From JAEUSF01 sp964484145 (lineage in GTDB: Bacteria; Patescibacteriota; Doudnabacteria; UBA920): a DNA stretch of 5,739 nt. The translations under genes and the position numbers were made by a program. This document shows positions 1 to 5,739 of the stretch, one piece after another. How positions within the stretch are numbered: position 1 is the first letter of the stretch; each line of letters begins with the position of its first letter. The stretch lies in contig CAZAED010000046.1 in the NCBI GenBank assembly GCA_964484145.1, positions 1 to 5,739 on the forward strand. Direction: 5' to 3'. The notes beneath the pieces are model-generated. The model was not told where the DNA came from and ran no database searches. It saw only the letters and a list, made by a program, of their open reading frames with translations.

Positions 1-1886
1 TTTATATATGGCGGTGAATTTACTGTGTGCGCTCTGGCTATAATTCTGGCATATTGGGTAGTTTCTGTCGGGTAAAACCAAGAACTTAAAGTTACCCCGT
101 TAGTTAGCTGAATTCCTGGCAAAACAATTTTGTCAGGCGTGCTGCTGCTAAACCTGGGCGCCAGGCCAATCTTGCCGGCCTGCCCCCTTGCACTTAAAGT
201 TTCGTTGGTAGAGTCATTATTATTGGAAGTTGAATCAAAATATGTTCCTGTTGCCTCACCTAAATGCCACACCCCTTTATAATTACTATCCCAAACATTA
301 GTAGCATCTTGTTGGTCAGAAGCTCCGGAGTTGCCAAAGTAAATGTATATAGTAGTGTCGGAAGTAGCGGAAAGCTGGGGTATTTTAACCCAAATAATAG
401 TTTCTCCGGTACTTGATGAATATTTTTCTATTTCGTGAGAAAGTTTGGTTATTCCATCGCTTGAGGTAAATAATATATCTGTACCATCTGTCTTACCTAC
501 TTTACCGCTATAACTTGTATATTTAAGATCTGTGTCTGTAACACTAAACAGCATAGGAAAACTAGAGTGAGTGGAAGTAGCTATACCTGAAACTTTGTTT
601 TTGTCTATGGTTATGGGTTTACGGTAGGTCCAACTTGGATTATACCAAGGTATATTAGCCGGCGCAGTAAGCGACGGAAAATTTATTACTCTTTCTATTT
701 GCACGCTTCCGTAGGCGTAAAAAGTCCCCGGTGAACTTTGGTTGTTATATTCAGTTTTTATCCAGTCGGCAGAACGAGCTATATTAGAAATTCTAGCCTC
801 ATCAATTTTTCCATTCCAAGGGTAGGTAGTATCACTATTAAAAGCATTACCAATCATAGGTCTTGAGGTTGCGCCAAAATCAATATTACCTGCCGCCGAT
901 GTTGGCCCACCAGTTAAAGCACCATTTCTATATATGCGCGCATTAGTACCGTCAGTGGTACCACAAACATATTGATATGATAAACCTGTAATGCTAGTAG
1001 AGTCATTCACACCAACACGATCATCACCTCCTGTATCAGCCCTATTAACCAAAAATTGGGGTTGACCGGTTGCATCATTTTGTCGTAATAAAACACCACT
1101 ATCTCCATCGGTATAATAGTCTGATAACCCAAGTGCCCCGCCATATGTAGTTACACTATCAATAGTAACCCAAGCACAGACTGTTGCTGCATTAGTAAAC
1201 GATGATGCTATATTAGTTGTGTTAAGTATTTTATCTCCATTATCACCATCGAAATCCAAACCATACCCAATATTTCCCGCAACCTGAGCTACTCCGCCAT
1301 CAGCATCTGTTAAAGTACCATCATAATTATTAGATGTAGAATCCTGGTAAAATCCGGCAGACGTGCTGTCTCCTTCACCTAAATGGTAAACAGCCTGATA
1401 ATTACTATCCCAAACATTAGCAGCATCTTGTTGGTCAGAAGCTCCGCTGTTGCCAAAGTATATATAGATAGTAGTATCGGAAGTAGCGGAAAGAAGAGGG
1501 ATTTTAACCCATATTATAGTTTCTCCGGTGCTTGATGAATATTTTTCTATTTCATGAGAAAGCTTAGTAGTGCCGTCAGAAGAAGTAAATAATATATCAG
1601 CTCCTGTGCTAGACGCTACTTTTCCACCATAGCTGGTAAATTTAAGATCTGTGTCTGTAACGCTAAACAGCATAGGAAAACTAGAGTGAGTGGAAGTAGC
1701 AACACCACTTACTTTGTTTTTGTCTATGGTTATGGGCTTACGGTAGGTCCAGGAGGAACTATACCAAGCTGCGTCTGCGGTTTTGTTTTTGTCGCGCAAA
1801 ACCATAACAACAGCCGCGCCAAAAACCAAAAGCAAAACGCTTAAAGTTAAAGGCAAATAGCGGGAGAAAAATTTTTTATAAGTCAT
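1..1886 (-). CDS. Secreted DUF2341-LamG repeat surface protein, 3' end cut by the window
   Basis: The reading frame is open from ATG at 1886-1884 to the window edge (628 codons, no stop seen), so the C-terminus is missing. Residues 1-9 are basic and residues 10-30 are strongly hydrophobic. An ADA-AW sequence near 37-41 could be a signal-peptidase site; otherwise the segment is an N-terminal anchor. Residues about 41-147 match DUF2341 (WTYRKPITIDKNKV start, IYIYFGN end). Residues about 158-393 resemble a LamG/concanavalin-like jellyroll (VYHLGE, LDFDG, then DEARISNIARSADWIKTEYN). A second DUF2341 spans about 414-520 and a second LamG begins near 531. This architecture is typical of secreted bacterial surface proteins thought to bind glycans or act in adhesion; the ligand here is unknown. 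The first LamG has two cysteines (237, 308). The ATG is the only usual start codon after an in-frame TAA at about 1946-1948, and it lies inside a 9-bp repeat array. It is downstream of and co-directional with the four-helix-bundle gene, 43 bp away. Confidence 0.88.
   Translation of the reverse strand, partial: MTYKKFFSRYLPLTLSVLLLVFGAAVVMVLRDKNKTADAAWYSSSWTYRKPITIDKNKVSGVATSTHSSFPMLFSVTDTDLKFTSYGGKVASSTGADILFTSSDGTTKLSHEIEKYSSSTGETIIWVKIPLLSATSDTTIYIYFGNSGASDQQDAANVWDSNYQAVYHLGEGDSTSAGFYQDSTSNNYDGTLTDADGGVAQVAGNIGYGLDFDGDNGDKILNTTNIASSFTNAATVCAWVTIDSVTTYGGALGLSDYYTDGDSGVLLRQNDATGQPQFLVNRADTGGDDRVGVNDSTSITGLSYQYVCGTTDGTNARIYRNGALTGGPTSAAGNIDFGATSRPMIGNAFNSDTTYPWNGKIDEARISNIARSADWIKTEYNNQSSPGTFYAYGSVQIERVINFPSLTAPANIPWYNPSWTYRKPITIDKNKVSGIATSTHSSFPMLFSVTDTDLKYTSYSGKVGKTDGTDILFTSSDGITKLSHEIEKYSSSTGETIIWVKIPQLSATSDTTIYIYFGNSGASDQQDATNVWDSNYKGVWHLGEATGTYFDSTSNNNDSTNETLSARGQAGKIGLAPRFSSSTPDKIVLPGIQLTNGVTLSSWFYPTETTQYARIIARAHTVNSPPYI
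262..649 (-). repeat. Direct intragenic duplication, second DUF2341 copy
   Basis: This segment aligns without gaps to 1381-1768 at a constant offset of 1119 bp (373 codons). Identity by eye is about 84% over the first 371 bp. The portion at 522-581 is almost identical to 1641-1700, with a single mismatch. It encodes the second DUF2341 domain of the surface protein. Confidence 0.88.
1381..1768 (-). repeat. Direct intragenic duplication, first DUF2341 copy
   Basis: Partner of 262-649 in the same orientation and reading frame, encoding the first DUF2341 domain. The two copies are separated by the first LamG domain, so the duplicated unit was probably DUF2341 plus LamG, with the LamG parts diverging faster. 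Confidence 0.88.
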
Positions 1887-1938
1887 ATAAGACCTATAAG
1901 TCGTATTTGACCTATAGGACCTATAGGACCTATTCGTC
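1876..1938. repeat. 9-bp tandem repeat array, downstream of the four-helix-bundle gene
   Basis: Seven contiguous 9-mers keep exact phase. On the plus strand they are ttataagtc (1876), atataagac (1885), ctataagtc (1894), gtatttgac (1903), ctataggac (1912 and 1921) and ctattcgtc (1930). The consensus is NTATNNGWC, read on the minus strand as GWCNNATAN. Two units contain the palindrome CCTATAGG (1911-1918 and 1920-1927). The array covers the TAG stop of the four-helix gene (1930-1932) and the ATG of the DUF2341 gene (1884-1886), so it fills the whole 43-bp gap and enters both reading frames. Confidence 0.9.
1893..1895 (-). promoter_or_regulatory. Possible Shine-Dalgarno AGG for the DUF2341 gene, provided by the repeat array
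   Basis: Read on the minus strand, AGG lies 6 nt upstream of the ATG at 1886 (TATAGGTCTTATATG). The spacing suits a weak Shine-Dalgarno, but the triplet is simply part of a 9-bp repeat unit and may be coincidental. Confidence 0.25.
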
Positions 1939-2550
1939 CAATTTTACAACTTGTCCATTTTCCAAACGCTTCATTCCAAATTGTTTTAAAAAGTCGTCGT
2001 AGTTGTCATCGAGTCCGCCTATTTCCCGTTTTCTAACCTCTTTTAACCGATCTTTATAATCACCTTTCTGAGCCAATTCTTTTTCCAACGCGCGGAGCTG
2101 CTGGTCCAGCAAATAATTAGCTTGGTTAATTAAACAAATTAGACAATTTGCCGCAGCTTCTGGCTGCGTTATATAACGCATATAAGTTTTATACGACCTA
2201 TTTGGCTCATATGCCAGTTTTCTTACTTCCAGCGCTCGCGGGTCGTCTTTGCTCCAAATATTTAAACTATTGGAGCGTAAAAAATCAAAATAATCATTTT
2301 TTAATTCTTCTAAAGAAGCTCGGGCCACGTCAACCAATCTTAACTCTGATTGTTTTGATGTGCCGCTGGTTTGACTGCCCTCGCTTATATTCTGTTTCCC
2401 GCTTCTTGCAGCGCCTTCTATTTGTTCTCTTAATTTTAAAGACTTTATATAGCGGTTACAAAACTCAAAAGTTAAATCAAAAATAATTTCAGACATCTGA
2501 AAAGATTTTAAGTTTTTATATCCGCCGTGTTTTAAAATTAAGTTAGTCAT
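1930..2550 (-). CDS. Four helix bundle suffix domain protein (23S rRNA IVS / Avd-like superfamily)
   Basis: A complete 206-residue protein, ATG at 2550 to TAG at 1932-1930. Residues about 9-93 match the four-helix-bundle family first known from proteins encoded by intervening sequences in 23S rRNA genes (PF05635/TIGR02436); the DGR accessory protein Avd has the same fold. Signature stretches are GGYKNLKSFQMSEIIFDLT, AARSGKQNISEGSQTSGTS and LVDVARASLEELKNDYFDFL. Residues about 129-206 form the suffix domain (PEAAANCLICLINQANYLL, then a charged helix). Between them, residues 119-127 (SYKTYMRYI) are encoded by three units of the 9-bp repeat that also flanks the gene. An in-frame TGA lies just upstream, so this ATG is the first available; no clear Shine-Dalgarno is seen. 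No signal peptide or membrane helix is seen, so it is probably cytoplasmic. The family's cellular role is not established; nucleic-acid binding by the basic bundle is a reasonable guess only. Confidence 0.9.
   Translation of the reverse strand: MTNLILKHGGYKNLKSFQMSEIIFDLTFEFCNRYIKSLKLREQIEGAARSGKQNISEGSQTSGTSKQSELRLVDVARASLEELKNDYFDFLRSNSLNIWSKDDPRALEVRKLAYEPNRSYKTYMRYITQPEAAANCLICLINQANYLLDQQLRALEKELAQKGDYKDRLKEVRKREIGGLDDNYDDFLKQFGMKRLENGQVVKLDE
2170..2196 (-). repeat. In-frame 9-bp repeat run inside the four-helix-bundle gene
   Basis: Read on the minus strand, three consecutive units, TCGTATAAA, ACTTATATG and CGTTATATA, encode SYK-TYM-RYI (residues 119-127). They are preceded by AATAGG, which also precedes the run of units in the array at 1876-1938. 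The run sits in the linker between the four-helix core and the suffix domain, where length changes of nine bases would keep the frame and be tolerated. Confidence 0.7.
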
Positions 2551-2555
2551 AAAGT

Positions 2556-2618
2556 TTATATTTCATATAGGATATATAAGTCATATTAGTCGTATAAGTC
2601 TTATATGTCCTATCTGTC
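2556..2618. repeat. 9-bp tandem repeat array, upstream of the four-helix-bundle gene
   Basis: Five clean 9-mers run from 2574: atataagtc, atattagtc (2583), gtataagtc (2592), ttatatgtc (2601) and ctatctgtc (2610). Two degenerate units in the same phase precede them, ttatatttc (2556) and atataggat (2565). Unit length, consensus (NTATNNGTC) and orientation match the array at 1876-1938. The array occupies most of the 71-bp gap between the giant surface-protein gene and the four-helix-bundle gene, ending 3 bp from the TAA stop of the former. Confidence 0.85.
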
Positions 2619-2621
2619 TTA

Positions 2622-5600
2622 TTAATTAACCGGCTCGGCTCCTGTATCTGAAACAACCGGAGCCTCTACGGAAGCAGGAGCAGGTTCTGGCGTTGGTGTT
2701 GGTGTTAAAGTAGGCTGTGGCTCAGTTGCCGCGCCTGCAACCTGTCCCGAATCCAATTGAGGGGCTACTTCCCCGCTGCTCGGTTCTTCTGCTGGTGTTG
2801 GGGTTGGTTGTCGGGCAGATTCCGGTGCTTCAGTTTGAGCAGGTTCAGGCGAGGGTTCTATAGGAGTAGGCTCTGGCGACGGTTGACTATTAGCCGAACC
2901 ACTACTTGGACTACTGACAACAGATATTCCGCTAACCCCACTACCGTTGTCTTCTGGTTGGTTTAAAGCAACCCAATCAAAACTAAAGTCAGCCGGGACT
3001 GGAGCACTAGTGGTGATAGTAAAACCATTTTCTGTTTTTTCTATCACGCCATAGAAGAAAGTTGGCATGCCTTGAGCAGTTACAATAACTTTTGGAATAG
3101 AACTGTAAGGCTCACTAAAAGTGACTGTAACTTTAGTATCTCCTGACATTATAATCGCAGTACCAGCTGTATCTTTTCCGACTGTAATTTTTCCTTTAGC
3201 AGTTAAGTCACCTTTACTGTTAATACTAAACATTGTAGTAGAAGCGGTTATAACAGACAGTACTACCGAAGAATTATCTGCATCGCCATATAACACAGCC
3301 GCCCCACTATTTTGCACCACAAATTTGTCCATACCGTTCTTTTGCAGCTGCAAAATATTGCCGCTGCCTTTTTGGTCAATTATAAATGAATTTGCCGCAG
3401 CTACCCCCTGGCTTGATGTTGCGTTCGCGATTTGTCCGTCATTTTCTCCTAAAACAAAAGTATTATTAACCGTCTGATAGCCCGGGTTAATAAATACTAA
3501 AACCGTTCCGCCCGTAGGCCCTGAGCTTGCTTGCGGTGAGCTTGTCGAACCCGTCGAAGGGCCGGTTGATGTAGCGTTCGGCTTAAAGTCTTCCAAAGCC
3601 TGGCCTAATACATAACCGCTTCTGGTAGCTTTCATACCATAGCCGTTAAATTGGCCGGAAGTAGTTATAAAGTCGCCGACTTTAATTTCGCCGTTTTCGT
3701 TGGTAACTTTTACCGGCACGCGGCCGACTAACCCAACCGGCTTTTTAAACGGATTATTGTCGCTTCGCCCCCCTGGGTTATTGCCTATAAACGCGGCCTG
3801 GGAAGAAACTATACCTAAAATTTTGGTGTCATAGGCTTTTTGTGACTTCATAATCGCGCTGACTAACGGGGCATCGGCAGCTAAAGTATTTACAGAGGAA
3901 GTGGAAACAGGCGTCGATGATGATAACGAGGACAAAATTGTTGTAGTAGAAGAAGTGGTAATTCCAATTTCGCTTAACGCGAGTTTCATGAGTCTTGCAT
4001 CAGTAGTGGTTGCAATAACTATATCGCCCGGTTCTATGCCCGTGTCGTAAGTGTCAAAATATTCCGCGTAGTCAGCGCCGCTGGCCGAATAAGCGTTTTC
4101 CGCAAAGACCGCGCCGTCTCCCCTTACCCTAAAGGCTGCGGTGCCGGCAGATCTGGTGGTTGAAGCAAAAGCGGTTATAAAGTTAAACTTCTGCCAGGTA
4201 GTGGAAGTTGCCGTGGTGGTGGCAATACTGGCCTCTATGGTAAGTATGCCGGCGCTGCCCGCGGCTACGGCCGCGGTGCAGCCGCTTGCTTGCCCTACGC
4301 ACGGATTTGCTGAAGTGTTTCTTATAAGCACGCTTGGGGAGTCGTCGTCTGAAGTTATAACTCTAAGACCGGTGGCAGTGCCGCTTCCGGTTGAAGGACT
4401 GCCAACTTCGTCTATGAAAATGTCGGAAATTATGTCAAAGGCGGACATACCGGTAGAAGTTCCAATAGCCAATTTCTTTCCTACCGTGTCTATATTAAAG
4501 ACTAAGCTACCCGCGCCGTTTTGAATTTGGAAAGCCGTGGTAGATGCTACATTTTGCACCAAGCCTCCGGGCGCGGTAACAGAAAGCAGTGCGGCTCCGC
4601 CGGAACTAAATATATTAAGCAAGTTGCCGGTTTGCGCTCCGCCTGCGGTTATGTCCAATCCGGCATTGCCCGAAGCATTGGTTGTGTCTACCACGAATAC
4701 CGAGGCCGGGGTGGTAGAACCGTCCATTATGTGCACCGCGGTAGAAGAAGAAATATTTTGTACAAACCCGCCAAACGCGGAAACATAAATCATGCTATTT
4801 CCGGAAGACGAAGCTATGCGCATTATGTCTGTGGTACCGGCGGTGTTTTGCAAAACAAATTTAGCGACTGGCGTACTGGTACCTATTCCAATATTTCCTC
4901 CTTCAGCAATTACAAACCTCGGGGTGTCGCTCAAATTTCCTTCTCCTATTACAAACTGGTTACCATTGCTTCCCCATACGCCCATTGACCATTCTTTGCT
5001 TGCCGTACTAATACTAATATATGATTGCGGGTTAACAGAAGTTGTGCTATGTACTTTTAATACCGGGATTCCGTAAGATCCTGAACCGGCTATATGCAAA
5101 GCGCTTGCCGGTGTGCTGGTTCCAATCCCCACATTTCCGGCTTGGTTAACCACCAACAAAGAAGCTCCGGTAGAAGAAGTAATATTTAACAAATTACCCG
5201 CTACGCCGGCAATGCCCTGAACAAGCAAGGTACTGTCTGGGGTATTGGTATTTATGCCCACAAAACCATTAGTGGCATTTAAATGCATGACATTATTTCT
5301 TGTACCATTGGTAATTCTAAAAGTTTCGTATCCCCCGGGAGCGGAAATCATAAAACCTTGATTGAATGTGTCTTGGTTGCCTCGCATATGGACATTCCAA
5401 GTATTGCCTGTGCCGCTATCTGTTAAAGCTATTTGCGGCCCAGCATAATTCCCTATGCCACTCTTATAAATTTGGAAAGGGTAAATACTGCTGGTTGTAG
5501 TCCCGACAACCACACTGCCGTTAGCCAAAACACTCATAAATTGCTGGCCGGAAGAGGAAGCCACAGTAAACAAAGTTGTGGTTGGTAAAGTAGAAGTACC

Positions 5601-5739
5601 CATTACAGACAAAGTTGCTATGGGGGAAGAAGTGCCTATGCCGGTAAGGCCTTGGACTATTAGGCCGTTAGTGGGAGCGGCTAGGGTATGGAAATTTGTA
5701 CCAATAGCTGCATTGCCGTTAACCGCAAAATTAGAGTTA
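2622..5739 (-). CDS. Giant beta-strand-repeat surface/tail-fibre-like protein with peptidase G2-like region, 5' end cut
   Basis: The frame is open from the right edge to TAA at 2624-2622 (1038 codons visible), so the N-terminus lies outside the window. Numbering from the edge, residues 1-430 carry repeated beta-ladder motifs such as VGIGTSTP (203-210), IGIGTSTP (283-290), VGINTNTP (160-167) and LAIGTSTG (423-430). These are the stem-type repeats of long CPR surface proteins and phage tail-fibre-like stalks. Residues about 538-561 hold VRGDGAVFAENAYSASGADY followed by AEYF, which begins a region resembling the phage-appendage autoproteolytic chaperone domain (peptidase G2). It continues through KILGIVSS (639-646) and GRVPVKV to GYVLGQALEDF (708-718). 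A second ladder follows (791-851), then a beta-sandwich-like domain (855-925, PYSSIPKVIVTA to FDWVALNQ). The last 110 residues are Pro/Glu/Thr/Ser-rich, with no LPXTG motif or C-terminal membrane helix. It is probably extracellular; an adhesion role is inference. Autoproteolysis is untested. Confidence 0.85.
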   Translation of the reverse strand, partial: NSNFAVNGNAAIGTNFHTLAAPTNGLIVQGLTGIGTSSPIATLSVMGTSTLPTTTLFTVASSSGQQFMSVLANGSVVVGTTTSSIYPFQIYKSGIGNYAGPQIALTDSGTGNTWNVHMRGNQDTFNQGFMISAPGGYETFRITNGTRNNVMHLNATNGFVGINTNTPDSTLLVQGIAGVAGNLLNITSSTGASLLVVNQAGNVGIGTSTPASALHIAGSGSYGIPVLKVHSTTSVNPQSYISISTASKEWSMGVWGSNGNQFVIGEGNLSDTPRFVIAEGGNIGIGTSTPVAKFVLQNTAGTTDIMRIASSSGNSMIYVSAFGGFVQNISSSTAVHIMDGSTTPASVFVVDTTNASGNAGLDITAGGAQTGNLLNIFSSGGAALLSVTAPGGLVQNVASTTAFQIQNGAGSLVFNIDTVGKKLAIGTSTGMSAFDIISDIFIDEVGSPSTGSGTATGLRVITSDDDSPSVLIRNTSANPCVGQASGCTAAVAAGSAGILTIEASIATTTATSTTWQKFNFITAFASTTRSAGTAAFRVRGDGAVFAENAYSASGADYAEYFDTYDTGIEPGDIVIATTTDARLMKLALSEIGITTSSTTTILSSLSSSTPVSTSSVNTLAADAPLVSAIMKSQKAYDTKILGIVSSQAAFIGNNPGGRSDNNPFKKPVGLVGRVPVKVTNENGEIKVGDFITTSGQFNGYGMKATRSGYVLGQALEDFKPNATSTGPSTGSTSSPQASSGPTGGTVLVFINPGYQTVNNTFVLGENDGQIANATSSQGVAAANSFIIDQKGSGNILQLQKNGMDKFVVQNSGAAVLYGDADNSSVVLSVITASTTMFSINSKGDLTAKGKITVGKDTAGTAIIMSGDTKVTVTFSEPYSSIPKVIVTAQGMPTFFYGVIEKTENGFTITTSAPVPADFSFDWVALNQPEDNGSGVSGISVVSSPSSGSANSQPSPEPTPIEPSPEPAQTEAPESARQPTPTPAEEPSSGEVAPQLDSGQVAGAATEPQPTLTPTPTPEPAPASVEAPVVSDTGAEPVN
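2625..2960 (-). other. Low-complexity Pro/Glu/Thr/Ser-rich C-terminal tail region
   Basis: The last 110 or so codons of the giant surface protein encode repeated PSPEPTP, PTPTPAEEP and LTPTPTPEPAP runs. At DNA level there are short ggtgtt/ggcgtt repeats near 2690-2710. Such tails are usually extended, disordered and cell-surface exposed. No sortase signal or hydrophobic anchor follows. Confidence 0.7.
3519..3561. repeat. REP-like GAGCTTGTCGAA element embedded in coding sequence
   Basis: The stretch begins ccctgagcttg and ends gtcgaaggg. It contains two copies of tgagcttg (3522 and 3537) and two of gtcgaa (3544 and 3553), so it looks like an internally duplicated or scrambled form of the CCCTGAGCTTGTCGAAGGG-type repeat that recurs in many environmental bacterial genomes (recalled, not searched). 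It encodes part of a Ser/Thr/Gly/Pro linker (about PSTGSTSSPQASSG) in the giant surface protein, between the G2-like region and the GTVLVFINPGYQ motif. Confidence 0.5.

Noticed and set aside
1..1886. Pseudogene or noncoding region at the left end
   Set aside because: Codon-by-codon reading of the minus strand from 1886 gives 628 uninterrupted codons with signal segment, DUF2341 and LamG features. It lacks a stop only because the window ends.
2148..2486. Plus-strand open frame of 112 codons opposite the four-helix-bundle gene
   Set aside because: It is antisense to a gene with clear family signatures and its translation shows no recognisable domain.
1..2550. Diversity-generating retroelement, suggested by the Avd-like fold
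   Set aside because: No reverse transcriptase is present, and the near-repeats at 262-649 and 1381-1768 differ at all base types rather than mainly at adenines. The protein also carries the suffix domain, unlike compact Avd.
1876..2618. CRISPR array
   Set aside because: Units are 9 bp with no spacers between them, and no cas gene is in the window.
1876..2618. Insertion sequence or classical transposon
   Set aside because: No transposase is seen, and the flanking arrays are direct rather than inverted terminal repeats. Mobility by another route remains only a hypothesis.
2551..2621. Rho-independent terminator after the giant gene
   Set aside because: No GC-rich hairpin followed by a T-run is visible on the minus strand; the gap is AT-rich repeat.
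2757..5076. Several plus-strand open frames of 69-155 codons opposite the giant gene
   Set aside because: They overlap each other and the minus-strand coding sequence, and their low-complexity translations mirror the Ser/Thr/Gly-rich codons opposite. They are shadows.
5610..5612. TTG at 5612 as the start of the giant gene
   Set aside because: The same frame stays open for 42 more codons to the window edge and carries another ladder motif (GIGTSSP) there, so the gene begins outside the window.

Overview
The window looks like a genome segment of a Candidate Phyla Radiation (Patescibacteria, probably Parcubacteria-like) bacterium. This is an inference from gene content: a very long secreted beta-repeat protein with recurrent GIGTSTP motifs and a GADYAE segment, a DUF2341 plus LamG surface protein, and a 'four helix bundle suffix' protein bracketed by short tandem repeats. 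I saw no rRNA, tRNA or housekeeping gene that would settle the taxonomy.

All three genes lie on the minus strand, so transcription runs from high to low coordinates. (1) From beyond base 5739 to 2622 is the 3' part (1038 codons visible) of a giant beta-strand-repeat surface or tail-fibre-like protein. It has a GADYAE / peptidase G2-like region, a C-terminal beta-sandwich-like domain and a Pro/Glu/Thr-rich tail. (2) From 2550 to 1930 is a complete 206-residue four-helix-bundle protein of the 23S rRNA-intervening-sequence / Avd-like superfamily with the suffix domain. (3) From 1886 off the left edge is the 5' part (628 codons visible) of a secreted protein with a signal peptide or anchor, then DUF2341, LamG, DUF2341 and the start of a second LamG. 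Both large genes are cut by the window ends. There is no gene-free stretch over 300 bases; the gaps are 71 bp (2551-2621) and 43 bp (1887-1929).

The most unusual structure is a 9-bp tandem repeat, plus-strand consensus NTATNNGWC. It forms one array on each side of the four-helix-bundle gene (1876-1938 and 2556-2618, each 63 bp or 7 units, some degenerate). A third short run in the same orientation lies inside that gene (2170-2196), where it encodes Tyr-centred tripeptides. The arrays reach into coding sequence: one supplies the stop codon of the four-helix gene and the start codon and first residues (MTYK) of the DUF2341 gene. Array, gene and array together look like a small module sitting between two surface-protein genes. 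Whether it moves, regulates its neighbours or diversifies cannot be decided from the sequence alone.

Other features are a roughly 370-390 bp direct duplication in the DUF2341 gene, matching its two DUF2341 domains, and a REP-like GAGCTTGTCGAA element embedded in a Ser/Thr/Gly linker of the giant protein.
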